A DNA stretch of 64,000 nucleotides from Phyllostachys edulis. Lineage: Eukaryota > Streptophyta > Magnoliopsida > Poales > Poaceae. The stretch lies in the NCBI GenBank assembly GCA_036346405.1, contig CM070563.1, positions 24,533,022-24,597,021 on the forward strand, read 5' to 3'. The notes beneath the pieces are model-generated. The model worked only from the letters and a program-made list of their open reading frames with translations, was not told where the DNA came from and searched no databases. Positions 1 through 11,789 of the stretch are shown piece after piece (the first letter of the stretch is position 1; each line of letters starts with the position of its first letter). The translations under genes were made by a program, and so were the position numbers.

Positions 1-856
1 CAGAGGTCGGGTGAGCCACGCAAAGGGACCAGTAGGGGAAGGGAGGAACGAGGAGGAGGAGGTGTCGAGGAGAGCTACAAGCGCTGCCCTGCCACACCGA
101 GGGGAGCAGTATATTGGGCGAACCGGCCTAGCGACGTAGAAGGGCCAAAGCGAGAGCGGGCGCGCCATGAGGGGAGGTGCTGGAGTGGAGCCAGAGGCAG
201 CGGGCAAGGCAGGCGTCAAGGGGCGGGCTGGACCCATGAGCACAGGCGATCCAAACTCGGGAGGAGAAGGTGGCGGCAGATCTGGAGCCAAGGCGCCGGG
301 GTTGTGGTGGCAAGTGACCGGAGGCGGCAGGCGGCACAAGGCCATCAAGGGAGGAGGCACCATGGGAACCTAGGCGAGGGAGCCGAGCCAGTAGAGAGGG
401 AGCGCAGGGCCGGGCCCATGGTCGGCGGAGCCGGCGGTTGCGCCGTAGAGAGGAGGCGCAAGGGGAGACCAGGGGAGCGACGACGGAGGAGGAGGGAGTC
501 GGGGGCAGTGGAGGAGCAGGGCAGCGTGGGCGCGGAAAGGTGCCGGGCGGGGGGAGGAGGGAAGAGAGGGAGAAGGAGGAAGACACGGCTGCGGGATTGG
601 GGAAAAGGGGCGTAGGGTTAAAGGGGGGGGGATGGGCGGCGGTGAAAAAATGGGCGCGACCGAAAAAAAAGTTCCCGAGTGTCTTTGTTTCGATGCACTC
701 AGGATTACATTTTGTTTCCCGAGTGTTATGGAAAACACTCGGGAAAGTTAATTCTACCGAGTGTTGATTTCTCATCCCGAGTGTTCTATGAAACACTCGG
801 GACCTCCCCGAGTGTTTTCGCCCAGACACTCGGGAACTACTTAGTTTATGGTAGTG
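1..856. mobile_element. CACTA (En/Spm-type) transposon, one terminal part
   Basis: The right edge ends in GGTAGTG, the complement of a CACTACC terminus, which is the hallmark of CACTA elements. The last ~185 bases hold the dense subterminal repeats expected of the family. The rest is GC/purine-rich without a credible gene; long ORFs here are proline/serine- or glycine/arginine-rich composition artefacts. The other terminus is not in the window, so the element enters from the left. The 3 bases after the end are CAT, but a target duplication cannot be tested. Confidence 0.75.
672..842. repeat. CACTA subterminal repeats, CCGAGTGT/ACACTCGG
   Basis: At least eight copies of CCCGAGTGT or its complement ACACTCGGG occur in alternating orientation, several as adjacent inverted pairs able to form hairpins (about 718-745, 776-802, 806-833). 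Subterminal repeats of this kind are the transposase-binding sites of CACTA elements; binding here is inferred. Confidence 0.75.
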
Positions 857-1429
857 CATCGAGCCTCCGAACCGATGCTTCTACACGCTCCACATAGTTC
901 GAGAGTACGATCTCGATGACGAGGTTATCCTGCTGGACGTCGGAGACCATGACATTGGTCCGACCGAGGAGGAGACCCAGCGGGCAGATGATCGCAGCTA
1001 CGCTCTCCAATAGACCTGAGGGCGGAGTACAAAGGAGGTTGTGGACATAATGATTGTCCGTAGCTTGGCCTAGATCCCATACAGAGAGGTGCTCATTGAT
1101 TAGGGCGAGGTAGACTAGTACTATCGGTGGTAGGGGAGAAGTTTGCGCTGGAGCAGAAGAAGTTTGAAGGCATTTTTTTTGGGTTGTGAGTGTGCGAGGA
1201 TGGGGATCAATGGGGGTGGTGGAGTATGTGGCTTGGAGTTTTTCTGTAGGGAAGATGGGGCTGGTGAGAATTCCACTTTTGCAAGCAGATGTGCACTTTT
1301 ATAAGTCATCAGGGGGAGACAAAGAGACACATTGGGAGCCGGAGCTGCAATGGCACGTTTAAAAGAGCAATTGGTTGATATGGTATCATTTTCTATTTTA
1401 CAAGCAAATATACAAAACAAACAGTGCAA
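857..1429. other. Intergenic stretch with a short peptide-like remnant
   Basis: No gene is supported. From 861 to about 1,010 the plus strand reads as a stop-free acidic peptide (containing EYDLDDEVILLDVGDHDIG) that ends at TAG. It looks like a coding remnant but I recognise no family. The remainder to 1,429 shows nothing coding. Confidence 0.35.
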
Positions 1430-1970
1430 ATAATAGTAGTAAATGCTAAATTGTGACACAATAAAACCCTTTTACACATACAGTAATACCAAATGAAACA
1501 AATGCCAGTAATTTTATTTGCATCATGTAGTAAAAGAGCTCTCACATATCAGTAGATAAAATGATGACACAGCTTGTTGCTTTTGAGCCTACAAAAAAAG
1601 TAATCGCCACACAAAAGCCAGTAAAAAACTGTGTTCAACATAGTAAAATAATGTTTAAAGTAAGGGCGATTCGTATAGTGCAGTAAACCAGCCAACGGTG
1701 ACACACGTAGTAGTCCTGCTAATACAAGTCCAGTTATATCACGTGATGTTTACAGTAAGAGATAGTATATAGAACAGTAAAATAGGTCACGCGAGCCAAA
1801 GGCCCGCTCTGTTCCAGTTGGCAGATATCACATAGTAATACATCTAAGGTAAAACAGTAAATGTGTTACAATGGAAAGTAAAAACATGACTATTCAACAC
1901 ATGTCGCTGTCATTCGACCCACCGGTGAAATTGTCACCACCACCATCCTCTTCCGATTCATCATCTTGAA

Positions 1971-4900
1971 TTAGCTGGCAGCGTGTATCGGACCTTCCTC
2001 TCCCTCATCCCCTCCTGTCTCCTCCCCACCCCTCCCTTGCCCCTTCCCTCTCCCTCTTGAAGAGGAGTTTTGGGGAAGGATTGGGCAGGTGGCACACTTG
2101 TGGCCGGTTTTTAGGCCGCATATGCCGCACGCCCTAGTCATCTTCTTCCCCACTGGGGTAGCAATAAGCTCTGGTTTGTCATTGGCTCGTTTGCAACATA
2201 AGGGCTGAGGCAGAGGAGACATAGATGGATTGATCGTTGGGTCGTTCGCTTCATCCAGCTTAGCAGTTTTGGCAGCCACCGGGCCAATGTCATTGGGTAT
2301 GCTATCAAGCTGCACCTAGAGCACCTTGAGGACCTCCATGGCTCTATCGTACGCAAGACTCGATCTACACCCTGACCTCACCATGCCCATAGTCTCTATC
2401 AGTAAGGTGGAGTGCTGATACATCTCAGTCATCCCGTCGGGACCGACCTACATGAGGTCGTGTCTGTCATATGGCACATCCACCGTTGCTTACTCGTGTA
2501 TCTATGGAGCACATAGCGGCTAGGGATACTGTCGACTTGCAAGTGGGTGAACGTCCTAACCAGGTGTGCATAGAACAGCCCTACCAAGAAATGAAAAAAT
2601 GGAATTAACAATAAATTGTATAGGTATGGGATAGTAAAAGATGACACTCTGCATCACACCAACGAAGCAGAGTAATTATAATTGTTTGGACAAAAAATAT
2701 TAGAATGAGAGACAGTAAAAGTACATGTGCACTCCCACCATTTGCATTCACAGCCGTAGCTATCGGAATCTTCTTTAGCCAACACCTTGAAATCATGCTA
2801 TGACCACACGAACGTTGCAGACTACTTCCCGTGAGACATGAAAGATAGGCCATCTCAGGTTGTATCGGCCCTTATGCGGAAGGTTATACTGGATAAGTAA
2901 GTCTCTTTGTACTCCTTGAACATCGCAGGTGTGTACACCCTGCTCAACTGCTCCTCGAACGGGAACAGAGTGGCTCTCACTAGTTGGCTCTGCATGCACA
3001 CAAGTGCGGACACAACATACAGTAGACACATAAACAACACGAAGTAATTCTCGATATGCGTTGCAGTAAAAGAGGATCAGGTTCACCACGTAACGATCAT
3101 GATAATCTTAACAGTAAATCATGCACTAAGAGGAAGTAATTTTTTATGCACCGTGGAGCAGTACGTGTCCTGGGACTTGGAGTGCTTCTTCTTCTGCTAT
3201 CCACGAAGTTCTGTTTGACCATCTTGTTCATACTCTCGCTTCTCTGTGTGGATGTCATCCTGTCGTAGTACATGTCCTTGAAGTACGCCGTGATCCATCT
3301 TTCGCATAAGTCATAGATGTTAGCAATGGCGTGGCTCTACTCGAGGCCGTATTCTCTTACCAGATCCTCCCACACATTATCAAATTCACTCGGAGTAAGC
3401 GGATGGTTTATGACAAAAACCAAATGCTCCTTCAGCCCTTTGTGCACCGTGTATAATTTGTTCAGGAGCTGGATGTACCTTTTCAGCATGTGCCACTTGC
3501 ATAGCCTGTGGTGCGTGTCGGGGAAGACGCGCGGGATGGCCGCGGCCATCGCCAAGTCCTGATCTGTAGTACATGCAAACACAATAAGCAGTAAAACATG
3601 TATAGCGACACAGTACAAATTAGCGTATTTTGAAACACAGTAAAAACACATGCGATAGTTAGTAAATGTGTTCAACAAATGGAGTAAATATGTTGGGCAC
3701 AATAAAAAAAATCACCGATTAGCATGCAGATAGGGTCCTTGCCCTCCATGCAAGTCTGGAATATCCTGAACAGCCACTCGAAGAATGTTGCCTTCTTGTC
3801 CTGGAGCAGCGCGATGCCGAATGTAGTGTTTTGCAAGTGGTGGTTGGAGTCAACAAATATAGTCAGAGGCATCTCGTATCGGTTGGTTCTGTATGTCGTG
3901 TCAAACGTGACGACGTCTTCGAAGTCAGCGTACTCCGTGCGGCAGGTCGCGTAGCTCCAGAAGATGTTTTTCACAATGCCATTATCATCCACTTGTATGT
4001 CATAGTAGAACTTATCGTTCTACATCTGACACTCCTTGAAGAAAGCCATCAGCTTGTTTACATCGCCGGTGCGATCAGTGCATGTATTCATAGCCTTCCT
4101 GATGTAGACAGTAAAATGGATCATAAAATACAGTAAATCTACATAGCCCGTGCAGTAAAAGGAGTTTAGGAGTAAATGAACAGTAATCGACATAGTCGTA
4201 GTAGTAAAGACATTGAGGGCACAAAGTAAAGACATGTTTTCTAGGTCGCGAGCAATGAAAGGTATGTTATGTTATCCCCCGTGCATCTCGAACAAAATGT
4301 TCATCATGGTATTGTGGGGGACCCTATCGATCTGCATGGTGCCAATGAACTGCATCAAGGATGGATCAAAGTTCTTATGCGACTGCTTGAACACGACCAA
4401 TGACGGCGTCCCAGCGAGGGGATTTATGCTGCCCCCCGTGCATCTCGGACAAAACATTCATCATGGCATTGTGGGGGACCTTGCCGATTTGGATGGTGTC
4501 AATGAACTGCATCAAGGATGGATCAAAGTTCTTATGCAACTTCTTGAACGCGACCAATGACAGCGTCCTAGCGAGGGGATGGTTGTGCTCCAACACAACC
4601 CTTTCGATGCAGACGAAGGCATCGTTCAGGCTCTTCCTCTACTTCACACTCCTTCTAGAGGTTTTGCAATGTTCACGCTCCTTCTCTAGCATGTAGTAGT
4701 TGTTTTTCCCTTCCAGACTGCAACATAAGTATTCGACCGTCTTCTTGATCCTGTTCTTCCTGACTCCATAACTAGCTATCGCACGTATTGATAGTAGAAC
4801 TGGTAAGCCTCACCCAAATTAGTGAATCTCGTACAGATCAACGGCACCATATGGTCTGGAACATCTGCGTCCTAATAAGAGAAAATAACAGTTAACACAG

Positions 4901-5497
4901 TAATCTCTAACGGGAAAGCCAACAAATGATAGATACAGAGGATAGTAAAAGGGTGATACAAGCACAGTACGGAATACGATGGTAATAGAATGACATGTTG
5001 ACAGTAAATCATAAAAACAACATACATGATTGTACGACTGATCTGTGTCCGGTGTCCTCATCTTGCTCAGAGAAACTGCGGGGGGTGGTGTGATCAGGAT
5101 AGAGGTGTGGAGCAGAGGATCTTGGTTGTCAGGGGGGGTGTAACATCCCAAAAGTTGATCAAAACCGTCCGCCACCGGGTCTTGACAGGGGGCTTACCGC
5201 CATGGGTACAACATTTACCGTCGGCGTAGTCGTCTGCATCGAGGAAATCAGTGTGTCCGCCGGCCCGTTGGCCATGGTAGTAAATGACGGGGGAACCTGC
5301 ATTTGTTGGAGATAGATCTGGTCGGCACGGGAGGTAGTGATCAAGTACTGCCGATCGGGCTGCTCCCACACCCGCATGAGGGATAGCGTGAAGTCATTCT
5401 CCGCGCTGATTCGTCGGAAAGGGGGGCGTCGGAACGAGACGGTGGTAGGGGAAGTGATGTTGATCGGGTATGTGGATGGGAGGATATTTATGCTCAT
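1971..5497 (-). pseudogene. FAR1/FHY3-related MULE transposase gene, decayed
   Basis: Read on the minus strand this is a multi-exon FAR1-RELATED SEQUENCE-type gene. The order is: an N-terminal region (about 5,497-5,035); a FAR1 DNA-binding domain (about 4,875-4,240, with EHNHPLA and a DPS..FID..Q...VPHN pattern ending in MHGG); the MULE transposase core (about 4,100-3,670, with VKNIFW, DVVTFDTTYRTN and FFEWLF; 3,560-3,200, with KWHMLKRY and TQRSESMNKMV); a FPFEEQ..RVYT segment (about 3,030-2,870); a split SWIM zinc finger (YGCECKWWE near 2,750, then GLFYAHL near 2,570); and a C-terminal CGIC..GH..ATC knuckle (near 2,110). Several in-frame stops (after EYGLE near 3,340, after ECQM near 4,020) and a 157-bp out-of-frame duplication make it non-functional. 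Such proteins are either mobile MULE transposases or domesticated light-signalling factors. No terminal inverted repeats were identified, so which it was is open. Confidence 0.8.
4266..4579 (-). repeat. 157-bp tandem duplication inside the FAR1 domain
   Basis: The exon encoding the DPSLMQFI...VPHN...MHGG block is present twice, with identical landmarks 157 bp apart (GTGCATCTCG at 4,281 and 4,438). Since 157 is not a multiple of three the copies are in different frames, so the duplication itself breaks the reading frame. The copies differ at several bases, so it is not recent. Confidence 0.75.
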
Positions 5498-6674
5498 TGA
5501 TTTTGTGTTGGATTTTACGTTCGGTTACATGGGGAGAGCGTTTGGTGGGAGACATGAGATCGCGTGCTTTTTTACGGTGGTCTCTTTTTTTTCTTTGCAG
5601 TAACGATAACGCTAACATAGTAGGAGCTTTCCGTTATATAGTAAACGTCATATTATAGTAAAGTGAAACATAGTAATACAAGTAGTAGTGACAAACATGC
5701 AAATGACAGTAATACTTCGAGGCCTTTACATTAATCTAGATCAAATAAAATAGTAAAATCACATTGCACTAGAGGGTGTAGTATGCCATGTACAATAGTA
5801 AACGGGTGGGAGGACAAAGAAAATGCAGGGGAGTCGGCTGTAAAAAAGAGGTCGGGGATAAGGCGGAGGGAAATGCGCCCACATGTGCTTCCGGGGACAT
5901 TTTTACCTTACGGTACATTTGTTTTTTGGACATTCTTTTACTGTCGACTGCCGTGCGATGCGCGGGTTTTACTCTCGGTTGCAGTGGGAAACGAATTTTA
6001 CAACCGGTATGGACTCTCCTAAGACTTTTACTGCTATTCGCAACGCGTAGCGTTCGCGTTTTACTGCTAGTTCCGCGGGGGTAGCACTGGGGCGTGAGGG
6101 AGAGGGAACGTGGGCTGGCGTGCCATGCGTATCGCGCCCAGGCTGTGGCCTACGCGTAGAATAAGCTATTATACGCTTAGACATTGAATAGCGCTACCAT
6201 ACAGTAATTCAAAATTTAAAAATACAAACCAAAATTTTAAAATTCAAATATGAAACAAACATTGCAAACTAAAAATATTCCAGGCAACTTTTTTTGTTAC
6301 AGCAAAGAATTGGAGACCGCATTGTGTTCACAAATTCCGTCGAATTAGTGTTGAATTCCTAGATCCAAATTAGGAGGCATCCGATTCGGATTCACGAATT
6401 CCATGCCCAATTCTTGGGATCCAAATGGGCTCATAGCAATTTCGTGCATTATATATAGCACTTGACCAACTTGGTAATACGTGGTTGCTAGAATCTAGTG
6501 ATGATTTGTGCGATCCAGGAGCGCCGGATACCTTGCTTCTCCATCTCAATGGCTCACAATAACCCTCACCTTCTCCCCCAAAGGATAGTTCACCTTCACT
6601 GTCCTCGTCCCCAGAACCAAACTCAACTCTTAGGATTGTAAATAGCCACCCTATGACTTGGCCTACAGTAGGTT
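5498..6674. other. Non-coding flank of the FAR1-like region
   Basis: No gene is supported. The first part carries more AGTAA motifs, 6,190-6,300 is A/T-rich, and 6,340-6,430 contains repeated GAATTC and GGATCC words of the kind found near DNA-transposon ends. No boundary could be fixed. Confidence 0.4.
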
Positions 6675-7414
6675 TGTCGGTGTTTTAGAACCGAACTTAC
6701 GTAAAGATTGTTTGATTCGGGGGGTCTCCTAGAATGAAATCACGCAGAGAGATTGACAAGGGGATTTTTATACAGGTTCAGGCCTTCTCCGGGGAGAATA
6801 ATAACCCTACTCCTGTGTGTGTATGGTATTGAGTGTATTTTGAACAACCAGGGGAAAAACTAAGACTATTACAGATGATAGTGCTTATCTTCCTGACGGC
6901 CTGATTCAATCGCCTTCCTTTCTCGATTGTCGCCTTTATATAGTCCGTGAAGGAGCGTTTCTCCGGGTGAAGTGGCGCCATCACATCCTCAGAATGGCGC
7001 ATGTTGGCAGAATCACCGGCGATAACTCCTCCACGCTACCGACATGCCTATATATCGGAGATAATGGAGCATTACGTGCTATTACTATGCAGAATAACAA
7101 CAGATGATGATCGTTTGAATTCCTTAATCAATTGGACCCACTCGTCTGTAGGTTTAATTGACTATAAGGTGGTCGTGGCTGACCTGGTCGTAGAAGAACT
7201 TACGACCATAAGGTAGTCGTAGCAAGACTTACGACTATGTGGTAGTCGTAGCATGAATTACGACTATGGGGGTGGTCGAGAATAACTTACGACCACCTAG
7301 TAGGCTCCTCCCTTATAAAATTAAGGGGTATACTCAGGGACCATATGACGTCATATTTACTTATAATAAGAATTATAGATAAAAGATAAAATGAGGATTA
7401 TTAGATCCTCGTCA
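6675..7414 (-). mobile_element. Solo LTR of a Tat-type gypsy element
   Basis: This 740-bp stretch is the reverse complement of the LTR at 42,913-43,736. It starts (minus strand) with TGACGAGGATC and ends with CCGACA, and contains the same TATATAAA promoter (complement at 6,935-6,942) and several TACGAC palindromes (7,165-7,295). Neither PBS nor PPT lies next to it, so it is a solo LTR. The flanking 5-mers (AGGTT, AAGGC) do not match, so no intact target duplication remains. Confidence 0.8.
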
Positions 7415-7453
7415 AGGCTGACGGAAAATGCCTTTGCCACACCTTCCCACCAT

Positions 7454-7659
7454 ACTATCCACCAGCATGCTAATTAACGGTCACGCAAAATCTAAGAATG
7501 GGAGCGGCAACTATGACCTGTCAAAGCCGTCAGTGAACTCTATTGAGTGAGTCGTTGCTGCCATCCTACTTGTCGCTGCCTGCGGACCAAAGTCTTGTAA
7601 TTTTTTGAACTTCCGTGTAAATCTAACAAGGGTTTTGAGCTTGTATGCAAAAAGCTACA
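7454..7659. repeat. Duplicated segment, copy 1
   Basis: About 160 of these bases match 16,746-16,905, including the stretch ending in GTATGCAAAAAGCTACAG. Here the segment is interrupted on its right by the gypsy LTR at 7,660. The unit is non-coding and of unknown origin. Confidence 0.65.
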
Positions 7660-9563
7660 GGTAGCATCCCAATTTTCTGAGTTTGAAAACCTTTTGAATA
7701 GTTCAGTCCTTTAGAAAAATTCACCAAATTTTATTTTTATTTAATCAAGCCTAAATGGACTTCCAAATGTCAAAAACAATTTAATGTGGCTAATCTGAAC
7801 ATCAATTAATTCCAAAATTATTTTATTTGAGTTTTATGTGCTTGGAAATATTTTCCAGATTTTTCTGGAATTTTTTCGAGTTCATTTGCTATTTTTAATT
7901 TGTCATTTGGATTTTCTGGTATTTCTAAATTAGAAAAGCTATTTAAAATCTCAGTAAATCCTTTGGGCTAAATCCTATTCCCTTGGCCGAACCCTATTCC
8001 GAAGCCCAGCCCATTTTTCGCCAGCCTATGTTCGTGCCAACCTGCTTGCCCGCGTGTTTTGCCACTGCCGCTAATAGGCTGGACCCACCTGTTAGTCGAA
8101 CACGTGGTGAGTGCGACACTAGCTCAACCTAGCTTTCGCCACTGATTCATGGGTCCATCTATATGCACTATTCATCATCTCTATCCCATGCACGCCCTGG
8201 ACTCTGCCACCGTGTCGCACTCAGACTCTTCCTTAGCACCGCTGCTACAGGCTATAAAAGCCCTCAATGTGCATGTCCAACCGATCGCCTTGACCTCCGT
8301 CGCAAATCTCCTGAAGCCCGAAGCCCTAGATCGCTGCCAGTTCCCCAGATTTGGAGATCTAAAAGCACCGCCGTCTCAAGATTCCTTCAATTTCGTTGCT
8401 GCCGGTGATCCCCTGTCACCATCGTCTACACCGTCGGGTTTGCCTTCTCGTGTTCTACTTGTTGCACACCTTCTCGTCGCCAGAGGATTGCCATAGCACT
8501 GTTGCGCCATCGAAGTTATTGTCATTGCGTTCTAGTCGCCGTCGATGACCATTGGTCCCGTACGCCACCCGTTAGCATCGCTAGAGTCTCAAGAACCCAA
8601 CGCGCGTGTCCAAGAACTCGCCGGAACCCTTCGCCGTCCGTTAGCCATTGAAGCCCTTACCGAACCTTACTGCCGCATCAGAACCGCTAGGTGGATTCGC
8701 CCGAGCACCAGCATGCCGACGATGATCACCTTTCGCCGTTGGTCGCCACCATTCGCCGTGGCCGTCGTAGAGCCGTAACAGCCGTCAATTTCAGTCGGCG
8801 TGGCTGCTTGCGTGTCAGCCCTGTGACCACCACATGTGTGCCGCGTCAGCACCTAGCCGCGTCAGTGCCACCTGTACCAAAACCACAACCCTAAACCTAG
8901 CTAAACAAAGTCGACCATGAGCCGTGTCTCTGACATGTGACCCCACCTGTCAGATCCACTATTCCATAGACCAGTGAGCCATAGACTCGTGGGCCAAAGC
9001 CATAGACTTGGTCGATAGACCAAGGGTCCTAGATGTCAGCCTTTGTTTCCTATTTTTTGAATTTTGTTTTAATTCTCAAATTGTTGCGGACGTCATGCTA
9101 ATGTGCTAATGCAATATTTTGAGATTACCTTTAGGAAGAAAATTCTGAAAATTCAAAATAGTGTTTTCTTTGTCTTTTTCTTAGATTTAAATCTTTCGAG
9201 AGTTCGTTCTTCCACATACGGACTCTGATTGAACCAATTCAAGTTTATAAATTCATCTAAATTCAAGCTCTACCTTTCTGTTATTTTTATTTAATTTTTT
9301 GGAATTTATTTATTTCTTATTTTTATATTTATTTGGTTTTCATTTTCGTTTACGAGTAGACGTTGATACTTCGGGAGCTTTTGAGGAAGGAGGAGTTGAT
9401 CAAGCTCAAGACTAGTACCAAGACTTGCTTCAAGGCAAATTGTATCTTTGACCTTTGACGAGGATCAAGTTCATAGCAATAAAGAGAAGTCTCATTCTCT
9501 TCCAAGAACTCTTTGTCATTTTCCTCTGTTTATTTCGTAAGATCGGCGACTCGATCGTCGACA
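7660..9563 (+). mobile_element. 5' LTR of a gypsy element, about 1.9 kb
   Basis: The start resembles TGTAACATCCCAAT with its first bases mutated, and the first ~350 bp match the LTR beginning at 63,451. The end reads GTCGACA and is followed at about 9,565 by the PBS-like CTGGCGCTGTCCGTGG, close to the PBS of the Tat elements at 43,739 and 35,253. The ORFs inside (for example 8,149-8,496) are GC-rich leader sequence without family resemblance. Confidence 0.7.
8253..8260 (+). promoter_or_regulatory. LTR TATA box
   Basis: TATAAAAG lies about 600 bp into the LTR, followed by a long GC-rich leader. It is the likely U3/R promoter of the element. Confidence 0.5.
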
Positions 9564-9664
9564 GCTGGCGCTGTCCGTGGGCATCAAGGCTTTGAGTTCT
9601 TGAAGATTACTTCACTCAAGCATTCCTCATCCACTTCCTTCTCCCCATCATCGCTCATGCAAAC

Positions 9665-9910
9665 ATGGTAGGGAATTGGGATGAGGAAAACTGGTTCGAC
9701 TTGGCGAACTACTCCAACCTCGACATGAACACATGCATCCGCACCATGGAAGAAAATGGAATGTCATCATCCTCCTCCTCCGCTGGCTCGCCATTCACAG
9801 AGATTAGCGAAATAGGCTGGATGGATGAGTATTCACCGCCACCATTAATGGCGCTCTCTGTTGAGACCCTAGATATGCAACTCCGGGACCCTCTGTGTAT
9901 TCTGAACTAG
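9665..9910 (+). pseudogene. Truncated gypsy gag, N-terminal fragment
   Basis: The ORF begins about 100 bp after the PBS and opens with NWDEENWFDLANYSNLDM. This is closely similar to the gag start of the Tat element at 43,769 (WNEEN.FDLADYADIDMD). Similarity stops near 9,860, where the element is joined to an unrelated LTR fragment, so the last residues are not gag. No further gag or pol of this copy is present. Confidence 0.65.
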
Positions 9911-10735
9911 TCCCATGATCACTAGCTAGCTCACACAATTGCAAGATCGATGAAATCATATCCATACAACAAGATAGCTAATGAAGCAGATAAATTAATA
10001 TTACTTAGTAGCAAAAGACCTTATGGTTAAGTTTTACAGAGTTTGCCACGCAGGGCTTAACGATAACAGAGTAAACTTGCAGTGGAGAATAAACAAACTC
10101 GTGGTAGCCTTCGACTTGCCCACAGGTAATCGAGTGGAGAACGCATCCTAATTCGTATAGTCTTCAAAGTATTCATTAAAAATCTCTATATTCCCTGGTT
10201 CTTCCTCTGTGACTGTTCAACAATGGCGCAAAACCGTGAGCACTTTAAAGTACTCAGCAAGTCGCAGGAAAATGTATGCAAATAGTATTCATGCAAGGCT
10301 TGACAAGGATAGCTTTATGGCTATTTTGCAGAAAGTAGTATTGACAGTGAATACAGTAATTAGATTGAAAAGAATAATTTAAAATATTAATACATAACTA
10401 AACAAGTTTCTTTGAAACAACTAGTGAACACCATGTTCACTTTTCAACCATCAACCAACGTCCATACCACTTTCCGACCAAACCATTCCAACATTTTTAT
10501 GAAAATCAACCCCTCGTGTGAAATCACTAGGCATTGTTCATAACCAGGGACATGGCTATTCGAATAGTTTTACACTCTGTAGAGGTTGTACGGCTTGACC
10601 CACAAGACACGATTGCTCTAGTTTGTTTGGTATCCGTAAATACCACCGATCACTACCTTAGGTAAGCAGTCTAGAGCATGTGACTAGGCCTTTACAAAGT
10701 TCTATTTTGACCTGGTTCTACTCTGTCGGACCCGG
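9885..10735 (-). mobile_element. Decayed gypsy LTR fragment, copy A
   Basis: The left edge (CCTCTGTGTATTCTGAACTAG) recurs at about 10,755 and a CCCACAGGTAATCGAGTGG stretch recurs in weaker form near 10,940, so A and B are two old copies of one LTR type lying side by side on the minus strand. There is no coding content. Confidence 0.4.
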
Positions 10736-10750
10736 GAGTAACACCCTCAA

Positions 10751-11780
10751 ATCCTCTGTGTATTTCTGAACTAGTCCTATGATCAGTAGGTAGTTCACAT
10801 AGTAAATAGATATGGTAACATCCATAAATCGCACAACATTATTAATAATCAACAGAGTTTATTACAAGAAGGGCTAGAAGCCAACAATAAAGAACACAGT
10901 GGAAGACGAAGAAGTAGTAGTAGAGTTCAGCTGATCTGCCACAGGCAATCGAATGGGGTAGCGGCATAGTCGTCGCAATTCACACCAAGAGCGAAGTCCT
11001 TCTCCTCTGAAATTTATTTGCATTAAGCAAGAATGAGCACAACCTCCGTGCTCGCAAGTTACACCCAATAACAGATTATAATGCATGCAAAGAATTATCA
11101 AAGGAAGGCTTATTGGTTGAATTTGCATAAAGCAATGTTTTGTTTAAATACTTGTACTAAGTTCTAAAGCAGTTATTCTATAACTAAAATTCATTTTATA
11201 AATTCTCAAGTTTTATAGTCTGATAACATTCATCAATGAATGGTGAAGATACCCTCCTATCACAAGGCTACCCGTCCAGTTTCCCGATTTTCATTTTGCT
11301 TTTCATGTCAAAACATTTTCTGAAATCTCTATGGTAAAAACATTACCATAGTCTCATTTTTAATCCAACATTGTTATTTTGGCTAAATTCCCCAAAATCA
11401 ATATTTTCGGTCTAAGCATTGTCTAAGCATATTTTTCCCAAATTTATTTTTTACTAAGGTGACAAGGAAATGACTATTCAAACATCAATATTGGCTATAC
11501 AAAGGAAATAGAATAACTAGGAATTTAAAACTGGAATTTGAAATAACTGAATAGAATTATGCATGCAATAATAATTTAAAACAGAATTAAATAATTTGAA
11601 ATAATAGGATAGACATGATCAATGGTATAACTTGCCTTGCTCGAAGTCCTGATAAACTAACTCCTCAGAAGGATCGAGCTCTCCGGAGTCGTCGAAATCT
11701 GTACGCAAAAATACGACAAAATCAAACAAATACAAATAAATTCAACTAAAAATACAAATAAATTCCAAAATAAATAATTT
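10751..11780 (-). mobile_element. Decayed gypsy LTR fragment, copy B
   Basis: Related to the preceding copy at its left edge. Near 11,620-11,690 the minus strand reads GACTTCGAGCAAGGCAAGT, then ATTGATCATG, the same landmark order as CAAGGCGAGT...TTTGATCATATTG at 18,915-18,940, so the two belong to one broad LTR family. 11,140-11,600 is A/T-rich and shows nothing coding. Confidence 0.4.
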
Positions 11781-11789
11781 TAGTTCTAG

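Larger units (their letters stand above)
1430..6215. repeat. Dispersed AGTAA(A) motif around the FAR1-like gene
   Basis: By hand count about 45 copies of AGTAA, most as CAGTAAA or TAGTAAA, lie in this 4.8-kb interval against about five expected for a random 5-mer. Nearly all are in the introns and flanks and very few in exons. From about 5,930 rightwards the orientation flips to TTTACTG (5,937, 6,028, 6,061). The pattern looks like an element-wide binding-site array; its function is unknown. Confidence 0.6.

Noticed and set aside
128..859. Long minus-strand ORF of 243 codons at the window start
   Set aside because: It is Ser/Pro-rich reading of a purine-rich strand and its start lies in the CACTA terminal repeats. 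No domain is visible.
6670..7419. Target duplication around the solo LTR
   Set aside because: The flanking 5-mers AGGTT and AAGGC do not match well enough to claim one.
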